From RYN-230 sp963829725 (lineage in GTDB: Bacteria > Actinomycetota > Actinomycetes > Streptosporangiales > Streptosporangiaceae): 64,000 nt of DNA. The stretch is from the NCBI GenBank assembly GCA_963829725.1, contig CAWHJW010000015.1:248001-312000 (forward strand), given 5' to 3'. How positions within the stretch are numbered: the first letter of the stretch is position 1; the number at the start of each line of letters is the position of its first letter. The position numbers and the translations under genes are program-made. The notes beneath the pieces are model-generated. The model had not been told where the DNA came from and ran no database searches. It saw only the letters and a list, made by a program, of their open reading frames with translations. Shown piece by piece: positions 1 to 8,706 of this stretch.

Positions 1-164
1 TCCAGCAACAGCAGCGGCACGGTCTCGTCGCCGCCCTCGCCCCGGGCCAGGGCCATGATGCCGTCCAGGAAATCCCGGGCCTGCACGGCGATCCGGTCGG
101 CGAGCGGGTTCCACCCTTCGCTGACCGGAGGTGCGGCGGCCGGGCCGTTGCTAGCTGTGCTCAT
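1..164 (-). CDS. DUF5063-like protein, N-terminal part (runs off left edge)
   Basis: Minus-strand reading frame from the ATG at 164, beginning MSTASNGPAAAPP; about 54 residues are visible before the window ends. The segment RIAVQARDFLDGIMAL is a helix of the kind that opens actinobacterial DUF5063 proteins, and in many actinomycetes a DUF5063 gene directly follows recR in this orientation, so position supports the call as much as sequence. Function of the family is unknown. The 179 bp between it and recR hold no other gene that I can support. Confidence 0.6.
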   Translation of the reverse strand, partial: MSTASNGPAAAPPVSEGWNPLADRIAVQARDFLDGIMALARGEGGDETVPLLLL

Positions 165-343
165 CAATGTCCTCGCAGTGAGGGTACCGCGCGGTGCGGT
201 GCGGGTACGGCGCGGGTACGGCCCGGCGGCCTTGCGGGCCCCGGTGCCGGGCTCCCAGCCTGCCCGGCCCGGCCCGGAGTTTCCTGGGACACGCCGGGGC
301 ACCAGCCGCCCGTGCCGGCCGCGGCCCGGGCGATCCGGGCATC

Positions 344-964
344 TCAGACATCGAGCAGCCTCCGGCCCTCGAACGCCCGGCCTAGGGTGACCTCGTCGGC
401 GTACTCCAGGTCCCCGCCGACCGGCAGCCCGCTGGCCGGCCTGGTCACCCGGATCTCCAGCGGCTTCACCAGCCGGGCCAGGTAGGTCGCGGTGGCCTCG
501 CCCTCCAGGTTCGGGTCCATGGCCAGGATCAGCTCGGTGACGCCGCCGTCCGCCAGCCGCGTCATGAGCTCCCTGATCCGCAGGTCCTCAGGACCGACCC
601 CGTCGATCGGGCTGATCGCGCCGCCCAGCACGTGGTACCGGCCGCGGAACTCGCGGATCTTCTCGATGGCGGCGACGTCCTTGGGCTCCTCGACCACGCA
701 GATGACCGCCGGGTCCCGCCGCGGGTCACGGCAGATCCGGCACTCGTCTTCCTCGGCCACGTTGCCGCAGACCCGGCAGAAGCGGACCTTCTCCGTCACT
801 TCGACCAGCACGGCCGCCAGCCGCCGCACGTCGGTGGCGTCCGCGGCGAGCAGGTGGAACGCGATCCGCTGGGCGCTCTTGGGCCCGACGCCCGGCAGCC
901 GCCCGAGTTCGTCGATCAGGCTCTGGACGATCCCCTCATACACCGGAGCAGCCTCGCCGGTCAC
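344..964 (-). CDS. recR: Recombination mediator protein RecR
   Basis: RecR works with RecF/RecO to load RecA at gaps in the RecFOR repair pathway. The 206-residue protein has the full family layout: an N-terminal helix-hairpin-helix (LGRLPGVGPKSAQRIAFHLL, residues about 20-39), a four-cysteine zinc finger (CRVCGNVAEEDECRIC), then a Toprim domain (VVEEPKDVAAIE and AMDPNLEGEATATYL). Its ATG start overlaps the stop of the upstream ybaB gene in an ATGA, so the two are translationally coupled. A GTG seven codons in (VYEG...) matches where many RecR proteins begin and is an alternative start. Confidence 0.97.
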   Translation of the reverse strand: MTGEAAPVYEGIVQSLIDELGRLPGVGPKSAQRIAFHLLAADATDVRRLAAVLVEVTEKVRFCRVCGNVAEEDECRICRDPRRDPAVICVVEEPKDVAAIEKIREFRGRYHVLGGAISPIDGVGPEDLRIRELMTRLADGGVTELILAMDPNLEGEATATYLARLVKPLEIRVTRPASGLPVGGDLEYADEVTLGRAFEGRRLLDV

Positions 965-1425
965 CCGCCGCCAGGCAGTTCGCCGCCGCGCGGCTCGCCA
1001 CCGTGGGGCGGGCTGGGGAAGTCGCCGATACCTGGGATGTCGGGCAGCCCGGTCACGTCCCCGACCGCACCGCCCAGGCCACCGATGCCGGACGCGAGCG
1101 GGCCCATCTTCTCCTGCTGCAGCTCGGACGCGGCGCGGTAGGCGTCACGGACGGCGGCCAGGACCAGGTCCGCGACCGTCTGCGCCGTTTCCGCCGGGTC
1201 GGTGACCTCGATGGCCGCCGGGCTGATGGTGAGGTCCTCCAGGTCACCCTGTCCGTTGACCTTGGCCTTCACCAGGCCGCCACCCGCACTGCCCTCGACG
1301 ACAGCGTCCGCGAGTTCCTGCTGCGCACTCATGAGCTGGTCCTGCATCTGCTGCGCCGCGGCGAGCAGTTGCTGCATGTCGATCTGGCCGCCAGGGTCCA
1401 CGCTGCCCTCACCCGGAACCGTCAT
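961..1425 (-). CDS. YbaB/EbfC family nucleoid-associated protein
   Basis: Small DNA-binding protein of the YbaB/EbfC family, almost always encoded between dnaX and recR. From the ATG at 1425 it is about 154 residues: a flexible N-terminus (MTVPGEGSVDPGGQ), the family core starting MQQLLAAAQQMQDQLMSAQQ with the GLVKAKVNGQGDLEDLTI sheet segment, and a Gly/Pro-rich C-terminal tail that is longer than the usual 100-110-residue protein. The open frame extends 36 codons further upstream, but that part is Arg/Pro-rich with no family match. An internal ATG at 1377 is also possible. Ends in an ATGA overlap with recR. Confidence 0.93.
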   Translation of the reverse strand: MTVPGEGSVDPGGQIDMQQLLAAAQQMQDQLMSAQQELADAVVEGSAGGGLVKAKVNGQGDLEDLTISPAAIEVTDPAETAQTVADLVLAAVRDAYRAASELQQEKMGPLASGIGGLGGAVGDVTGLPDIPGIGDFPSPPHGGEPRGGELPGGG

Positions 1426-1574
1426 ATCGCGCCGCGCCTGCACGGCTGAGGTGCCCGCCGGCCCGCCCGGTCGGGGCGGCCCGCGGAGCCTGTCGCTGTC
1501 GAGCCTACGGCCTGCCGGCCGCGACGGGCGCACTGCACCGCGGCGAGGCGGCGGATGAGACCGGGCCGCCCGGG

Positions 1575-3707
1575 TCAGGGCTCGTCGATCTCGGCGATGA
1601 CCTGGCCACCAAGTTCGCGCTTGATCAGGTCCATGCCGGTCAGGCCGTTATTGGCTGGTTCGGCGGGGGTGCTGTCGTACTGGGCCTCATCGGACAGCGC
1701 GGCGGGCGGCTCCAGGTCCGGTTGCGGCGGCGGGCTGGCGGGCTGGACCGCGGCGGGCGCCTTGGCGCTCAGCTCGTCCGGGCCGCGGTGGTCGCCGCGC
1801 GGCGACCCGGGCGTGGCGGCCAGCTGCGCGGCCGACATGGCCCTAATGCGCAACGTCACCCCGAGCAGGGACTGCAGCGCGGTAGCCAGGTCCCGGTCGT
1901 AGCCGCTGCTAGCGAAGCCTTTTGCGTTGCCCTCCCGGGCGAACAGCAGGGTGAGCGCGCCGTCCTCGACAGAGTGGACGGTGGCGCCGCTGAGCAGTAT
2001 CCACGCGACCTTCCGTTGCGCCTTGACCGCGTCCAAGATCTCCGGCCAGCGCTGCTGGAGCAGGTCGGTGGTCGGCGCCCCGCCCCGCCCACCGGGTTCC
2101 TGGCTGGCGGCCGGGGCCTCGGATGCCTGGCTGGCCTGGCCCGGGGAGACGGCTTCCTGGTGAGGGCGCGCTGGAGAGCCGGGCTCCTGGCGCGGCTCGG
2201 CCGCGGCCGCCGGTGCCCGCCCAGTCGTCGCCGGGGTGGCTGGCGGCGCGGCGCTGCGCGCCAGCGCGGCCCGGGCCGCCGCCAGCCCGGAGCCCGGCAC
2301 CGCAGCGGGCGGAGGCGGTGGCCCGGACGGAGCGGGTGACCCGGACGGGGCCGAAGCAGCGGGGCTGGCCGCCGTCCCAGCCTCCCCGGGCTCCCCGGCG
2401 CCCGTGGGACTTACCGCGGCTCCGGTGGCGGCCGGGCCGCCCTCCTCCAGCCGCCGTTCCAGCCGTTCCAGCCGGGCCAGCAGGGCCTTCTCGCCCGTGC
2501 CCGCGCCGGGCAGCAGGATCTGCGCGCACATGAGTTCCAGCAGCAGCCGCGGCGAGGTCGCGCCGCGCATCTGGATCAGGCCCTCGCTGACGATCTCCGC
2601 CGCGCGGGCCAGCTCCGCCTGCCCGAACCGGCCAGCCTGCACGGTCATCCGGTCCAGCCGGTCCGCCGGGATATCCAGCAGCCCGGTCTGGCCCGCCCCT
2701 GGCACGGCGGCCAGCACGATGAGGTCGCGGAACCGGTCCAGCAGGTCGGCCGCGAAGCGGCGCGGGTCGTGGCCGCCCTCGGCCACCCGGTTCACCGCGC
2801 GGAACACCGCCGCGCCATCCCCGTCGGCGAAGGCGTCCGCCACCTCGTCCAGCAAGGTGTCGTCGGTGTACCCGAGCAGGGCCACGGTCCGGTCGTAGCG
2901 CAGCCCGTCCTCACCGGCCCCGGCCAGCAGTTGGTCCAGGACCGAGAGGGAGTCCCGCACCGAGCCGGCGCCCGCGCGGACCACCAGCGGCAGCACGGCC
3001 GGCTCGAACGGGATCTGCTCCGCGGCCAGGATCTGCTCCAGCAGGTCACGGAGGATGGCCGGGGGGACCAGGCGGAACGGGTAGTGATGGGTACGCGACC
3101 TGATGGTCGCGATCACCTTCTCCGGCTCGGTGGTGGCGAAAACGAACTTGAGGTGCGGCGGGGGCTCCTCGACCAGCTTGAGGAGGGCGTTGAAACCCTC
3201 CCGGGTCACCATGTGCGCCTCGTCGATGATGTAGATCTTGAATCGCCCGGAGACCGGCGCATAGAACGCCCGCTCGCGCAAATCCCTCGCGTCATCCACT
3301 CCGCCGTGCGAGGCGGCGTCGATCTCGATCACGTCAAGGCTGCCCGCCCCGTCGGGGGCCAGCGCGATGCACGATTCGCACTTCCCGCACGGGTCCGGGG
3401 TCGGACCCTCCGCGCAGTTCAGCGAGCGGGCCAGGATCCGGGCGCTGGAGGTCTTGCCGCAGCCGCGCGGCCCGCTGAACAGGTAAGCATGGTTTACCCG
3501 GCCAGTGCGCAGAGCCTGGCGGAGGGGTTCGGTGACGTGGTCCTGCCCGCGCACCTCGGCGAATGTCGCGGGGCGGTACCGGCGGTAGAGGGCCAGGCGG
3601 GGCGGCGGCCCGCCTGGCCGCTCCGGGTCCACCGGAACAGTGCTGGCGGCAACCGGGCTGGCCGGGACGGGGCTGGCCGGGACGGGGCTGGGCACCTCGG
3701 CTGTCAT
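1575..3707 (-). CDS. dnaX: DNA polymerase III subunit gamma/tau
   Basis: Clamp-loader ATPase of the replicative polymerase. After a low-complexity start made of tandem PVPASPV units, the 710-residue protein shows LYRRYRPATFAEVRGQDHV, the Walker A loop GPRGCGKTSSA, a zinc module (CGKCESC), the DEAH-type Walker B motif IIDEAHMVT and the sensor region FVFATTEPEKV, all within about residues 38-190. Domain III follows, then a Pro/Ala/Gly-rich linker and a tau-type C-terminus (WPEILDAVKAQRKVAWILL). No frameshift signal for a short gamma form was found. It heads the dnaX-ybaB-recR block, 83 bp downstream of the SRP RNA gene on the same strand. Confidence 0.97.
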   Translation of the reverse strand: MTAEVPSPVPASPVPASPVAASTVPVDPERPGGPPPRLALYRRYRPATFAEVRGQDHVTEPLRQALRTGRVNHAYLFSGPRGCGKTSSARILARSLNCAEGPTPDPCGKCESCIALAPDGAGSLDVIEIDAASHGGVDDARDLRERAFYAPVSGRFKIYIIDEAHMVTREGFNALLKLVEEPPPHLKFVFATTEPEKVIATIRSRTHHYPFRLVPPAILRDLLEQILAAEQIPFEPAVLPLVVRAGAGSVRDSLSVLDQLLAGAGEDGLRYDRTVALLGYTDDTLLDEVADAFADGDGAAVFRAVNRVAEGGHDPRRFAADLLDRFRDLIVLAAVPGAGQTGLLDIPADRLDRMTVQAGRFGQAELARAAEIVSEGLIQMRGATSPRLLLELMCAQILLPGAGTGEKALLARLERLERRLEEGGPAATGAAVSPTGAGEPGEAGTAASPAASAPSGSPAPSGPPPPPAAVPGSGLAAARAALARSAAPPATPATTGRAPAAAAEPRQEPGSPARPHQEAVSPGQASQASEAPAASQEPGGRGGAPTTDLLQQRWPEILDAVKAQRKVAWILLSGATVHSVEDGALTLLFAREGNAKGFASSGYDRDLATALQSLLGVTLRIRAMSAAQLAATPGSPRGDHRGPDELSAKAPAAVQPASPPPQPDLEPPAALSDEAQYDSTPAEPANNGLTGMDLIKRELGGQVIAEIDEP

Positions 3708-3790
3708 GACCTCACCCTCGCGGTCCGGGACTAGCGGTCCGGGACTACGGGTGCCGGACTAGCGGGGCCGGACCCTCGCGGTACCGGTAA

Positions 3791-3879
3791 GGACCCCCCG
3801 CACACCCGCCAGAGCCCGCGTACCCTTGCTGCCTTCCGGCCCTGGGGGAGTTGGCGGGATAAGCGCCGTGCGGGGGGTC
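3791..3879 (-). ncRNA. ffs: Signal recognition particle RNA (4.5S/bacterial small SRP)
   Basis: On the minus strand the sequence folds as one long hairpin: a GGACCCCCCGCAC arm (3791-3803) pairs with GTGCGGGGGGTC (3868-3879). The apical part carries the universal SRP signature, GGAAGGCAGCAAGGG (complement of about 3825-3839) with its GGAA tetraloop, flanked by CCCCCAGGGCC. It binds Ffh (SRP54) and guides membrane proteins to SecYEG. Location immediately upstream of dnaX is typical of actinobacteria. Ends are set by the base of the stem and may be off by a few bases. Confidence 0.93.
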
Positions 3880-4043
3880 GCGGACCAGTCTAGCCACGCC
3901 CGCGACCATGCCGCGCGCATCCCGCCCCTCCGGGGGCCGCCACCCCGCCCGGGCGGGGTGACGGCCGCGCTCCCGTGACAGTGCGGCAATCCCGTCCCGG
4001 CCAGGCGCCGCGCCCGGTCCGCGGCACCGGTAAGCTTGCCCGC

Positions 4044-4131
4044 GGAGGATTCGCCTAGTGGCCTAGGGCGCACGCTTGGAAAGCGTGTTGGGGGCAACCC
4101 CTCAGGAGTTCGAATCTCCTATCCTCCGCCA
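4044..4131 (+). tRNA. tRNA-Ser (anticodon GGA), reads UCU/UCC
   Basis: Complete class II tRNA: acceptor arms GGAGGAT (4044-4050) and ATCCTCC (4121-4127), discriminator G, an encoded CCA (4129-4131), anticodon stem-loop CACGC-TTGGAAA-GCGTG giving anticodon GGA, a long variable arm (TTGGGGGCAACCCC) and T-arm GGAGTTCGAATCTCC. It is the only one of the four serine tRNAs here with an encoded CCA. The genes downstream look like remains of an integrative element. Confidence 0.97.
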
Positions 4132-4285
4132 TCCTGGCCGGGAGCGATGCTGGACGCATACGGCCCCGTATCCGCCGGCCACGACGGGGAGGCCGGGCGG
4201 CTCCTGACGTTCTGCGCTCATCCGACGTCATGCCGCGCGTGCCGGTGGGCCGGTCGATATGCAGCTGGGTCGGCAGTCTCGGTGC

Positions 4286-4579
4286 TCACGGCGCGGCCTC
4301 CCCCGGCGGGGTGCCACCGCGCGGCCCCGGGCGGGGTGCCTCGATCGCGCCGCGCTGGCTGGCGGGCAGGGCAAGCACTGGGCGGGCGGTCACCGTGGCG
4401 CGGGAAGGACGCCGGGCTGCCGGGTGCGTCAGGCTCGCCCTCCCCTCCGTGACCATGAACCGGCGCAGCCACAGCACGGCGCCGAGGGTGCCTGCCGCGA
4501 GGGTGACGGCCCCAGCGGCGGCCAGCAGAACCAGGCCCGGGCCGAACACGACAGCGAATGCCGCGACGTGCCCACTCAT
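4286..4579 (-). CDS. Small membrane protein, likely integrative-element gene
   Basis: 97-residue protein with an N-terminal hydrophobic helix (residues about 5-38, alanine/valine/leucine-rich, ending in LWLRR) and a basic, Pro/Arg-rich tail. Its ATG lies in an ATGA overlap with a 28-codon frame upstream, which argues that both are translated from one message diverging from the GntR regulator. Small membrane proteins of this shape accompany GntR/KorSA-type regulators in actinomycete integrative elements; that role is inference. No confident family. The 154 bp between its stop and tRNA-Ser(GGA) hold nothing I can name. Confidence 0.5.
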   Translation of the reverse strand: MSGHVAAFAVVFGPGLVLLAAAGAVTLAAGTLGAVLWLRRFMVTEGRASLTHPAARRPSRATVTARPVLALPASQRGAIEAPRPGPRGGTPPGEAAP

Positions 4580-4662
4580 GACGCAATCCCCGGCCGCTCA
4601 GCCTCAATCGCGGCCAGGTCGGCGGCAGTCGGATCAGCGTCAGCGCGTCCGTGGTGCGTCAT
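4576..4662 (-). CDS. 28-residue DUF6284-like peptide (short or truncated)
   Basis: Frame MTHHGRADADPTAADLAAIE and so on to GIAS, then TGA. A strong Shine-Dalgarno GGAGGAC sits 9 nt before the ATG at 4662, and the stop overlaps the next ATG (ATGA). The DPTAADLAAIEAE stretch resembles the N-terminus of DUF6284 proteins, small proteins found next to GntR regulators in Streptomyces integrative elements, which are usually about twice this length; so this may be a truncated copy. Family assignment is from memory of the motif, without a search. Confidence 0.45.
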   Translation of the reverse strand: MTHHGRADADPTAADLAAIEAERPGIAS

Positions 4663-4695
4663 GATCTCTATGTCCTCCTCGCTGGGGAGTAGAGA

Positions 4696-4716
4696 AAGTA
4701 CATACTCTCTGTACTT
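4696..4716. promoter_or_regulatory. Probable GntR operator between divergent genes
   Basis: Perfect inverted repeat AAGTACA-N7-TGTACTT in the 144-bp gap between the divergent 28-codon gene and the GntR gene. Further GTAC and TACTC half-sites surround it (about 4688-4735). Regulators of the GntR/KorSA type commonly bind such repeats in their own promoter, so autoregulation and control of the divergent pair is the natural reading. Binding itself is inferred. Confidence 0.55.
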
Positions 4717-4806
4717 CATGTTGTATCCGTACTCTGATCGAAGACTGGCCGCGCCGTCAAGAGGTTCGGTACGGTGAGTACGTACACACTGGTCAAGGAG
4801 GCGCGA

Positions 4807-5568
4807 GTGACGGCAGGTTCGGATACGCGGGCGCTGTATGAGCGCGTGGCCGATGACCTACGGGCATCGATCGAACGGGGAGAGCTGCGCCCAGGGGAGA
4901 CGGTCCCACCTGAGCAAGAGCTGGCGACACGGCACGGCGTGGCTCGTCAGACGGTGCGGCAAGCGCTACAGCAGCTCACCAACGAGGGCTTGCTGGCCAG
5001 CGGCCGGGGCCGCGGGCGGATCGTCCGGTCACAGACACGACTGCGCTGGCAGCTCTCGCACTTTGAGGACCAAGCCCGTCACGGGGAGGATGCAGACGCA
5101 TGGGCGCACGAGGTGAGCGAGCAGGGGCACAGCCCGCGGCAAGAGGTGACTGTCAGCATCGACATGCCGTCCCCGGTCATCGCGGAACGGCTCAGCCTTG
5201 ACCCGGAGAAGGATCTCGTGGTCGTCCGGCGGCGGGTCCGGTACGTGGACGACATGCCATTCCAGCTTGCCGACAGCTACTTTCCCGAAGTGCTCGTCAG
5301 GGGAACCCGGCTTATGCTCCCGAAAGACGTTTTCGCGCCAGGCGGGCTGCTTGCGTCCATTGGGCATCCGCAGGCTAAGCTCATAGACGAGATCCAGATT
5401 CGGATGCCAACCAAAGAAGAATCGTCCCGGCTTGGACTTCCAGCCGGCACACCAATAGCCGAGCATATGCGCACGGGTTATGGCGAGGATAAGACTCCCC
5501 TGCGGGTGATGGTCACGATCGTACCCGGTGATCGTCACACTCTGGTCTATGAGCTGGAAGCGACATGA
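4807..5568 (+). CDS. GntR family regulator with UTRA domain
   Basis: 253-residue transcription factor of the GntR/HutC type. Residues about 8-75 form the winged helix (LYERVADDLRASIERGEL, then LATRHGVARQTVRQALQQL) and the rest is a UTRA ligand-binding domain (DLVVVRRRVRYVDDMPFQLADSYFP is cut by the usual strands; ends TLVYELEAT). The GTG at 4807 is chosen over an upstream GTG at 4774 because AAGGAGG lies 5 nt before it. Stop overlaps the next gene by ATGA, so 5565-6362 is co-translated. Such regulators control transfer genes of actinomycete integrative elements. Confidence 0.93.
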   Translation: MTAGSDTRALYERVADDLRASIERGELRPGETVPPEQELATRHGVARQTVRQALQQLTNEGLLASGRGRGRIVRSQTRLRWQLSHFEDQARHGEDADAWAHEVSEQGHSPRQEVTVSIDMPSPVIAERLSLDPEKDLVVVRRRVRYVDDMPFQLADSYFPEVLVRGTRLMLPKDVFAPGGLLASIGHPQAKLIDEIQIRMPTKEESSRLGLPAGTPIAEHMRTGYGEDKTPLRVMVTIVPGDRHTLVYELEAT

Positions 5569-6362
5569 TCGATGAACCGGAGGCTGATCTATTCGAGGAT
5601 GATCCGATCACGGAGCCACTGACGTACCCCGGGCGAATCCCCGGCGCATCCGGCATCCTGATTGACGATACTTTCCTTCCGCTACAGGCAGTTCCGGGCA
5701 AGGACCTGGGGCACTGGGAAGTTTCATCAATGAGCCTGGCCGGCCTGATAGGCCAACTCGGCAGCAGTCCTTTGAGTGCTCGCGTGCCCGTGGTAGCCGT
5801 CGGATCGAACGCCTCGCCCAGCCAGCTATTGCGCAAGTTTGCCAGTAGATCGGTGCGCCCAGTAATTCCCATGACGCTGGCTGACGTGACGGGACTTATC
5901 CCCGGTGTATCCGCGCACGTAAGCAAGCCCGGATACATCCCGGCAGCACCGGTAAAAGTCTCCGGTGAAGTCTCTCACCTGTTCGTGCTATGGCTTGACG
6001 ACACGCAACTCCACACGCTGGATGAGACAGAGCCGAACTACCGGCGGTGCAGCCTGTCCCCCGGATCGTTCCGAGTCAGGATAGCCTCGGGGGCCGTCCT
6101 GCCAAATTGCTTCCTCTACGTTGGCAAACACGGCTGTCTCGTGGATTCCGCGGGACGGCCTAAGCGATTGGGGGATCAGAGGTCCCTTATTCGCGAGCTA
6201 CTTGACGAATCTGCCCGGCTGAGAGAGCTCTGCGGAGAAACGCCAGAAGACTTCGCGGCACGGATGCGGGATCCAGCGGCGCGCGAAACTGTGCAGCAAG
6301 TCTTTGCCCTGGAAGGGAAGGTGTTGGTGCAGCCCGGCCTTATCCCTCTCCCGTCACGTTGA
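5565..6362 (+). CDS. Conserved hypothetical protein coupled to the GntR gene
   Basis: 265 residues, soluble, no signal peptide or membrane helix. The central VVAVGSNASPSQLLRKF segment (about residues 75-92) followed by a Tyr/Arg-rich region resembles, loosely, the YGSN loop of gamma-glutamylcyclotransferase-like folds; I treat this only as a possible fold link. Base composition is visibly lower in GC than the flanking core genes, in common with the GntR gene, which suggests both arrived together by transfer. ATGA overlap with the GntR gene makes a two-gene operon. Confidence 0.7.
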   Translation: MIDEPEADLFEDDPITEPLTYPGRIPGASGILIDDTFLPLQAVPGKDLGHWEVSSMSLAGLIGQLGSSPLSARVPVVAVGSNASPSQLLRKFASRSVRPVIPMTLADVTGLIPGVSAHVSKPGYIPAAPVKVSGEVSHLFVLWLDDTQLHTLDETEPNYRRCSLSPGSFRVRIASGAVLPNCFLYVGKHGCLVDSAGRPKRLGDQRSLIRELLDESARLRELCGETPEDFAARMRDPAARETVQQVFALEGKVLVQPGLIPLPSR

Positions 6363-6390
6363 GGGCCGACGGGGTGAGGGTGTCGGTCGC

Positions 6391-7001
6391 GTGCGTGCCC
6401 ACGATGAGCTCAGCTCCGCTGGCCCGGCCCGCCGGCCGGTCATCGGCAGCAAGCCGGCCGCGGCGACGGCCGGCGCCGCGGCCGGGCTGGCGGCCGTGGC
6501 CGTGATCACGGTGGCGCTGCTGACCACGCCAGCCGCCCGCAGTGGCGGCCAGCATCATGCGCCGGGCGTGGCCGTGATGTCGTCCGCGTTGTCATCGCCG
6601 CGCCTGCGAGGCCAGCGCTTAAGGGCCCGCGGTACCCCGGGAACACCGGAGCGGATGCACGCCGGCCCGTCGGCGCCGCGTTCGGCGGCACCTGGGACGG
6701 CACGGTGAGCCAGCCTGGGTGGGTCGTCCCGAGCTGGGAACTGCAGCTGGTCATCCCGGGCACTGGGGTGACGGGCAGCTACAACGCGCCGTCGCTCGGC
6801 TGCTCCGGCACGCTCAGGATCTCCGGGACGGGCACCAGCACGATGACCGCCCACATCAAGACGACCAGCCCCGTTTACCCGGGGTGCGACAAAGGGGCCA
6901 ACCTGACCCTCTCCCTGGCCGGGGCCGGCCAGGGAGACCTGACCTGGACACCGGCATCCATACTCAGGCCGCCGGGTACCGCCGTGCTGTCCCCCGGCTA
7001 G
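6391..7001 (+). pseudogene. Broken gene for an exported/anchored beta-rich domain protein
   Basis: Two frames together look like one protein. The first (from GTG 6391) gives a hydrophobic export or anchor helix, AGLAAVAVITVALLTTPAA. The second, which must take over somewhere between about 6560 and 6660, reads FGGTWDGTVSQPGW, then SLGCSGTLRISGTG and ends LSLAGAGQGDLTWTP. That second part resembles the extracellular beta domain found at the C-terminus of some actinobacterial Ser/Thr kinases and lipoproteins. One indel separates the parts. It may be a decayed remnant of a longer protein. Confidence 0.4.
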
Positions 7002-7007
7002 CGCGGC

Positions 7008-7577
7008 TCAGCGGGGCCGGACGAGCCGGAAGCTGATCTCCTCACCCGCCGCGACCTGCCGGAACCCGGCCTTATCCAGGACCCGGCGGGAGGCCACGTT
7101 GCCGGATTCGGTGCGCGCGATCACCGCCGTCACCTCAGGATCCCGCCAGGCCAGGGCGGCCATCATCAGGACGGCCTCGGTGGCGTAGCCACGGCGCTGC
7201 CGGGATGGCACGATGCCGTACCCCACCTCCACCTCGCCATGCTGCGGCGGCCCGGCGAAGCCGATGCCGCCTACGACGAGACCGGTCCGCCGCTCGACCA
7301 CCTGCCGGTGCCCCCAGCTGGCATCGCCGCCGGACCAGGCGGCCGGGCCCGCACGGTCCAGCAGGCCGGCAATCACCAGGTCACCGTCGCTGGGATAATC
7401 CGCCGCCCAGTCATCCAGCCGGCGCCCGCCGACGAGAGCCCGCACCACGGCCGGGGTGAGCGGCCGCAGCACCAGCGGGCCCGGCGGGTGCTCCGGTCCG
7501 GCCGCAGCGGGCAGTGCGTCAGCGGGGTCCACCAGCACCATTGTGGCCGGCCATTCTGGGGCGTGCGCTGCGGCCAC
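7008..7577 (-). CDS. GNAT family N-acetyltransferase (RimJ/RimL type)
   Basis: 189 residues. The C-terminal 110 residues hold the GNAT core: GGIGFAGPPQHGEVEVGYGI, the acetyl-CoA loop RQRRGYATEA (Q/R-x-x-G-x-A), and the ESGNVASRRVLDKAGF segment typical of RimJ/RimL-like enzymes acting on protein N-termini or small amines. An N-terminal extension of about 35 residues is less typical; the ATG at 7541 is an alternative start. Acceptor substrate unknown. It stands alone, convergent with the fragment at 6391-7001. Confidence 0.85.
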   Translation of the reverse strand: MAAAHAPEWPATMVLVDPADALPAAAGPEHPPGPLVLRPLTPAVVRALVGGRRLDDWAADYPSDGDLVIAGLLDRAGPAAWSGGDASWGHRQVVERRTGLVVGGIGFAGPPQHGEVEVGYGIVPSRQRRGYATEAVLMMAALAWRDPEVTAVIARTESGNVASRRVLDKAGFRQVAAGEEISFRLVRPR

Positions 7578-7773
7578 CGAGGGTGCAGAGTGTGGGTGTT
7601 ACAGGTGAATAGTGCCCGTTTGTCCTCCGCATCGACCTGCTGCGCTCTCTGCACGATTCCACTGCGAACGGCGACGCGGCCCTGGCATGCTGCCGGAGGA
7701 AGTGCGACCGTCAGGTCCGGCCAAAGGCGCAGGGAGGCCGAGTAGCTGGGCATCCCCCGGCGTGAGGAGCCTT

Positions 7774-8640
7774 GTGAGCTCGGTATCCAGGCATCGCAGG
7801 AAACGGAAGATCAGGCGGACCGGCCAGCACACCTCGCCTTCGCAGGTGGAAAAGGTCGCGCAGACAGCGGGAAAGGCGGCACCCGCCGTTGTCGCCGTCG
7901 GGGCACTCGCCGCGGCGGTCCCGCAGATCGACGGATCCGCAATGGCCTCGACCGCGGCGACAGCCCAGCACGTGGTCCGGGCCCGCCTGGACGCGGCCGT
8001 GCTCCCGTCACGGCCGGCCCGCCCCTCGCAGGCGGCCCACCGGTCGCAGGCGGGAGCCCGCACGTATTCCGTGCAGGCCGGCGACACCCTGTCCGGGATC
8101 GCCCAGCGCTTCTACGGCGTGGCGGATGACTGGCGCGGCCTGTACACGGCCAACGACTCCGAGATCAGCAACCCTGGGCTGATCTTCGTGGGGCAGGTCC
8201 TCCGCCTGCCGGAGCACCTGCCCGCGGCCGCCGGGACCACGGCCAGCACCACCGCGTACCAGCCGCGGCACGCCAGCCCGGCCCCGGCCAACAGCGGCGA
8301 GACGACCGCTACCACCACCACGGTGGCCAGCACCACCAGCACCGGCCTGTCCGGGACGCTCGGCTGCACCGGCCTGGAGCAGCTGTGGGAGTCCGCCGGC
8401 GGCTCACCGGCGGTCGCGGTCACCGCGGCGTCCATCGCCATGGCCGAGTCCGGCGGGAACCAGTACGCCACCGGGACCGTCGGGGAGCGCGGCTACTGGC
8501 AGATCAACCCGGTCAACGGGTCACTGTCCACCTACGACCCGTACGGCAACGCGCGCGCCGCGGTGATCATGTCCGGCGACGGCGCCAACTGGTCCCCCTG
8601 GACCACGTACACCAGCGGCGCCTACGCGGGGCGCTGCTGA
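7774..8640 (+). CDS. Secreted LysM protein with lysozyme-like C-terminal domain
   Basis: About 288 residues. A basic N-terminus (SRHRRKRKIRR), a hydrophobic stretch (AAPAVVAVGALAAAVPQI), one LysM peptidoglycan-binding domain (TYSVQAGDTLSGIAQRFYGV... VGQVLRLPEHL, around residues 98-146), a Thr/Ser/Ala linker, and a C-terminal domain with SIAMAESGGNQYA and RGYWQINPVNG that matches lytic transglycosylase/lysozyme-like folds (catalytic Glu in AMAESGG). Likely a cell-wall hydrolase. GTG 7774 is preferred because GAGGAG lies 4 nt upstream; an open frame reaches 7612 without family sequence. Confidence 0.85.
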   Translation: MSSVSRHRRKRKIRRTGQHTSPSQVEKVAQTAGKAAPAVVAVGALAAAVPQIDGSAMASTAATAQHVVRARLDAAVLPSRPARPSQAAHRSQAGARTYSVQAGDTLSGIAQRFYGVADDWRGLYTANDSEISNPGLIFVGQVLRLPEHLPAAAGTTASTTAYQPRHASPAPANSGETTATTTTVASTTSTGLSGTLGCTGLEQLWESAGGSPAVAVTAASIAMAESGGNQYATGTVGERGYWQINPVNGSLSTYDPYGNARAAVIMSGDGANWSPWTTYTSGAYAGRC

Positions 8641-8706
8641 GCCTGCCCGGAGCGGCCTGGGCCGCGGCGTGATGTTCCCGCCGCGGTCCAGGCTTCCGGC
8701 CCGGCC

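Noticed and set aside
7578..7773. c-di-AMP (ydaO) riboswitch upstream of the LysM gene
   Set aside because: Such riboswitches precede many actinobacterial wall-hydrolase genes, but the conserved elements could not be identified; a covariance-model search would decide.
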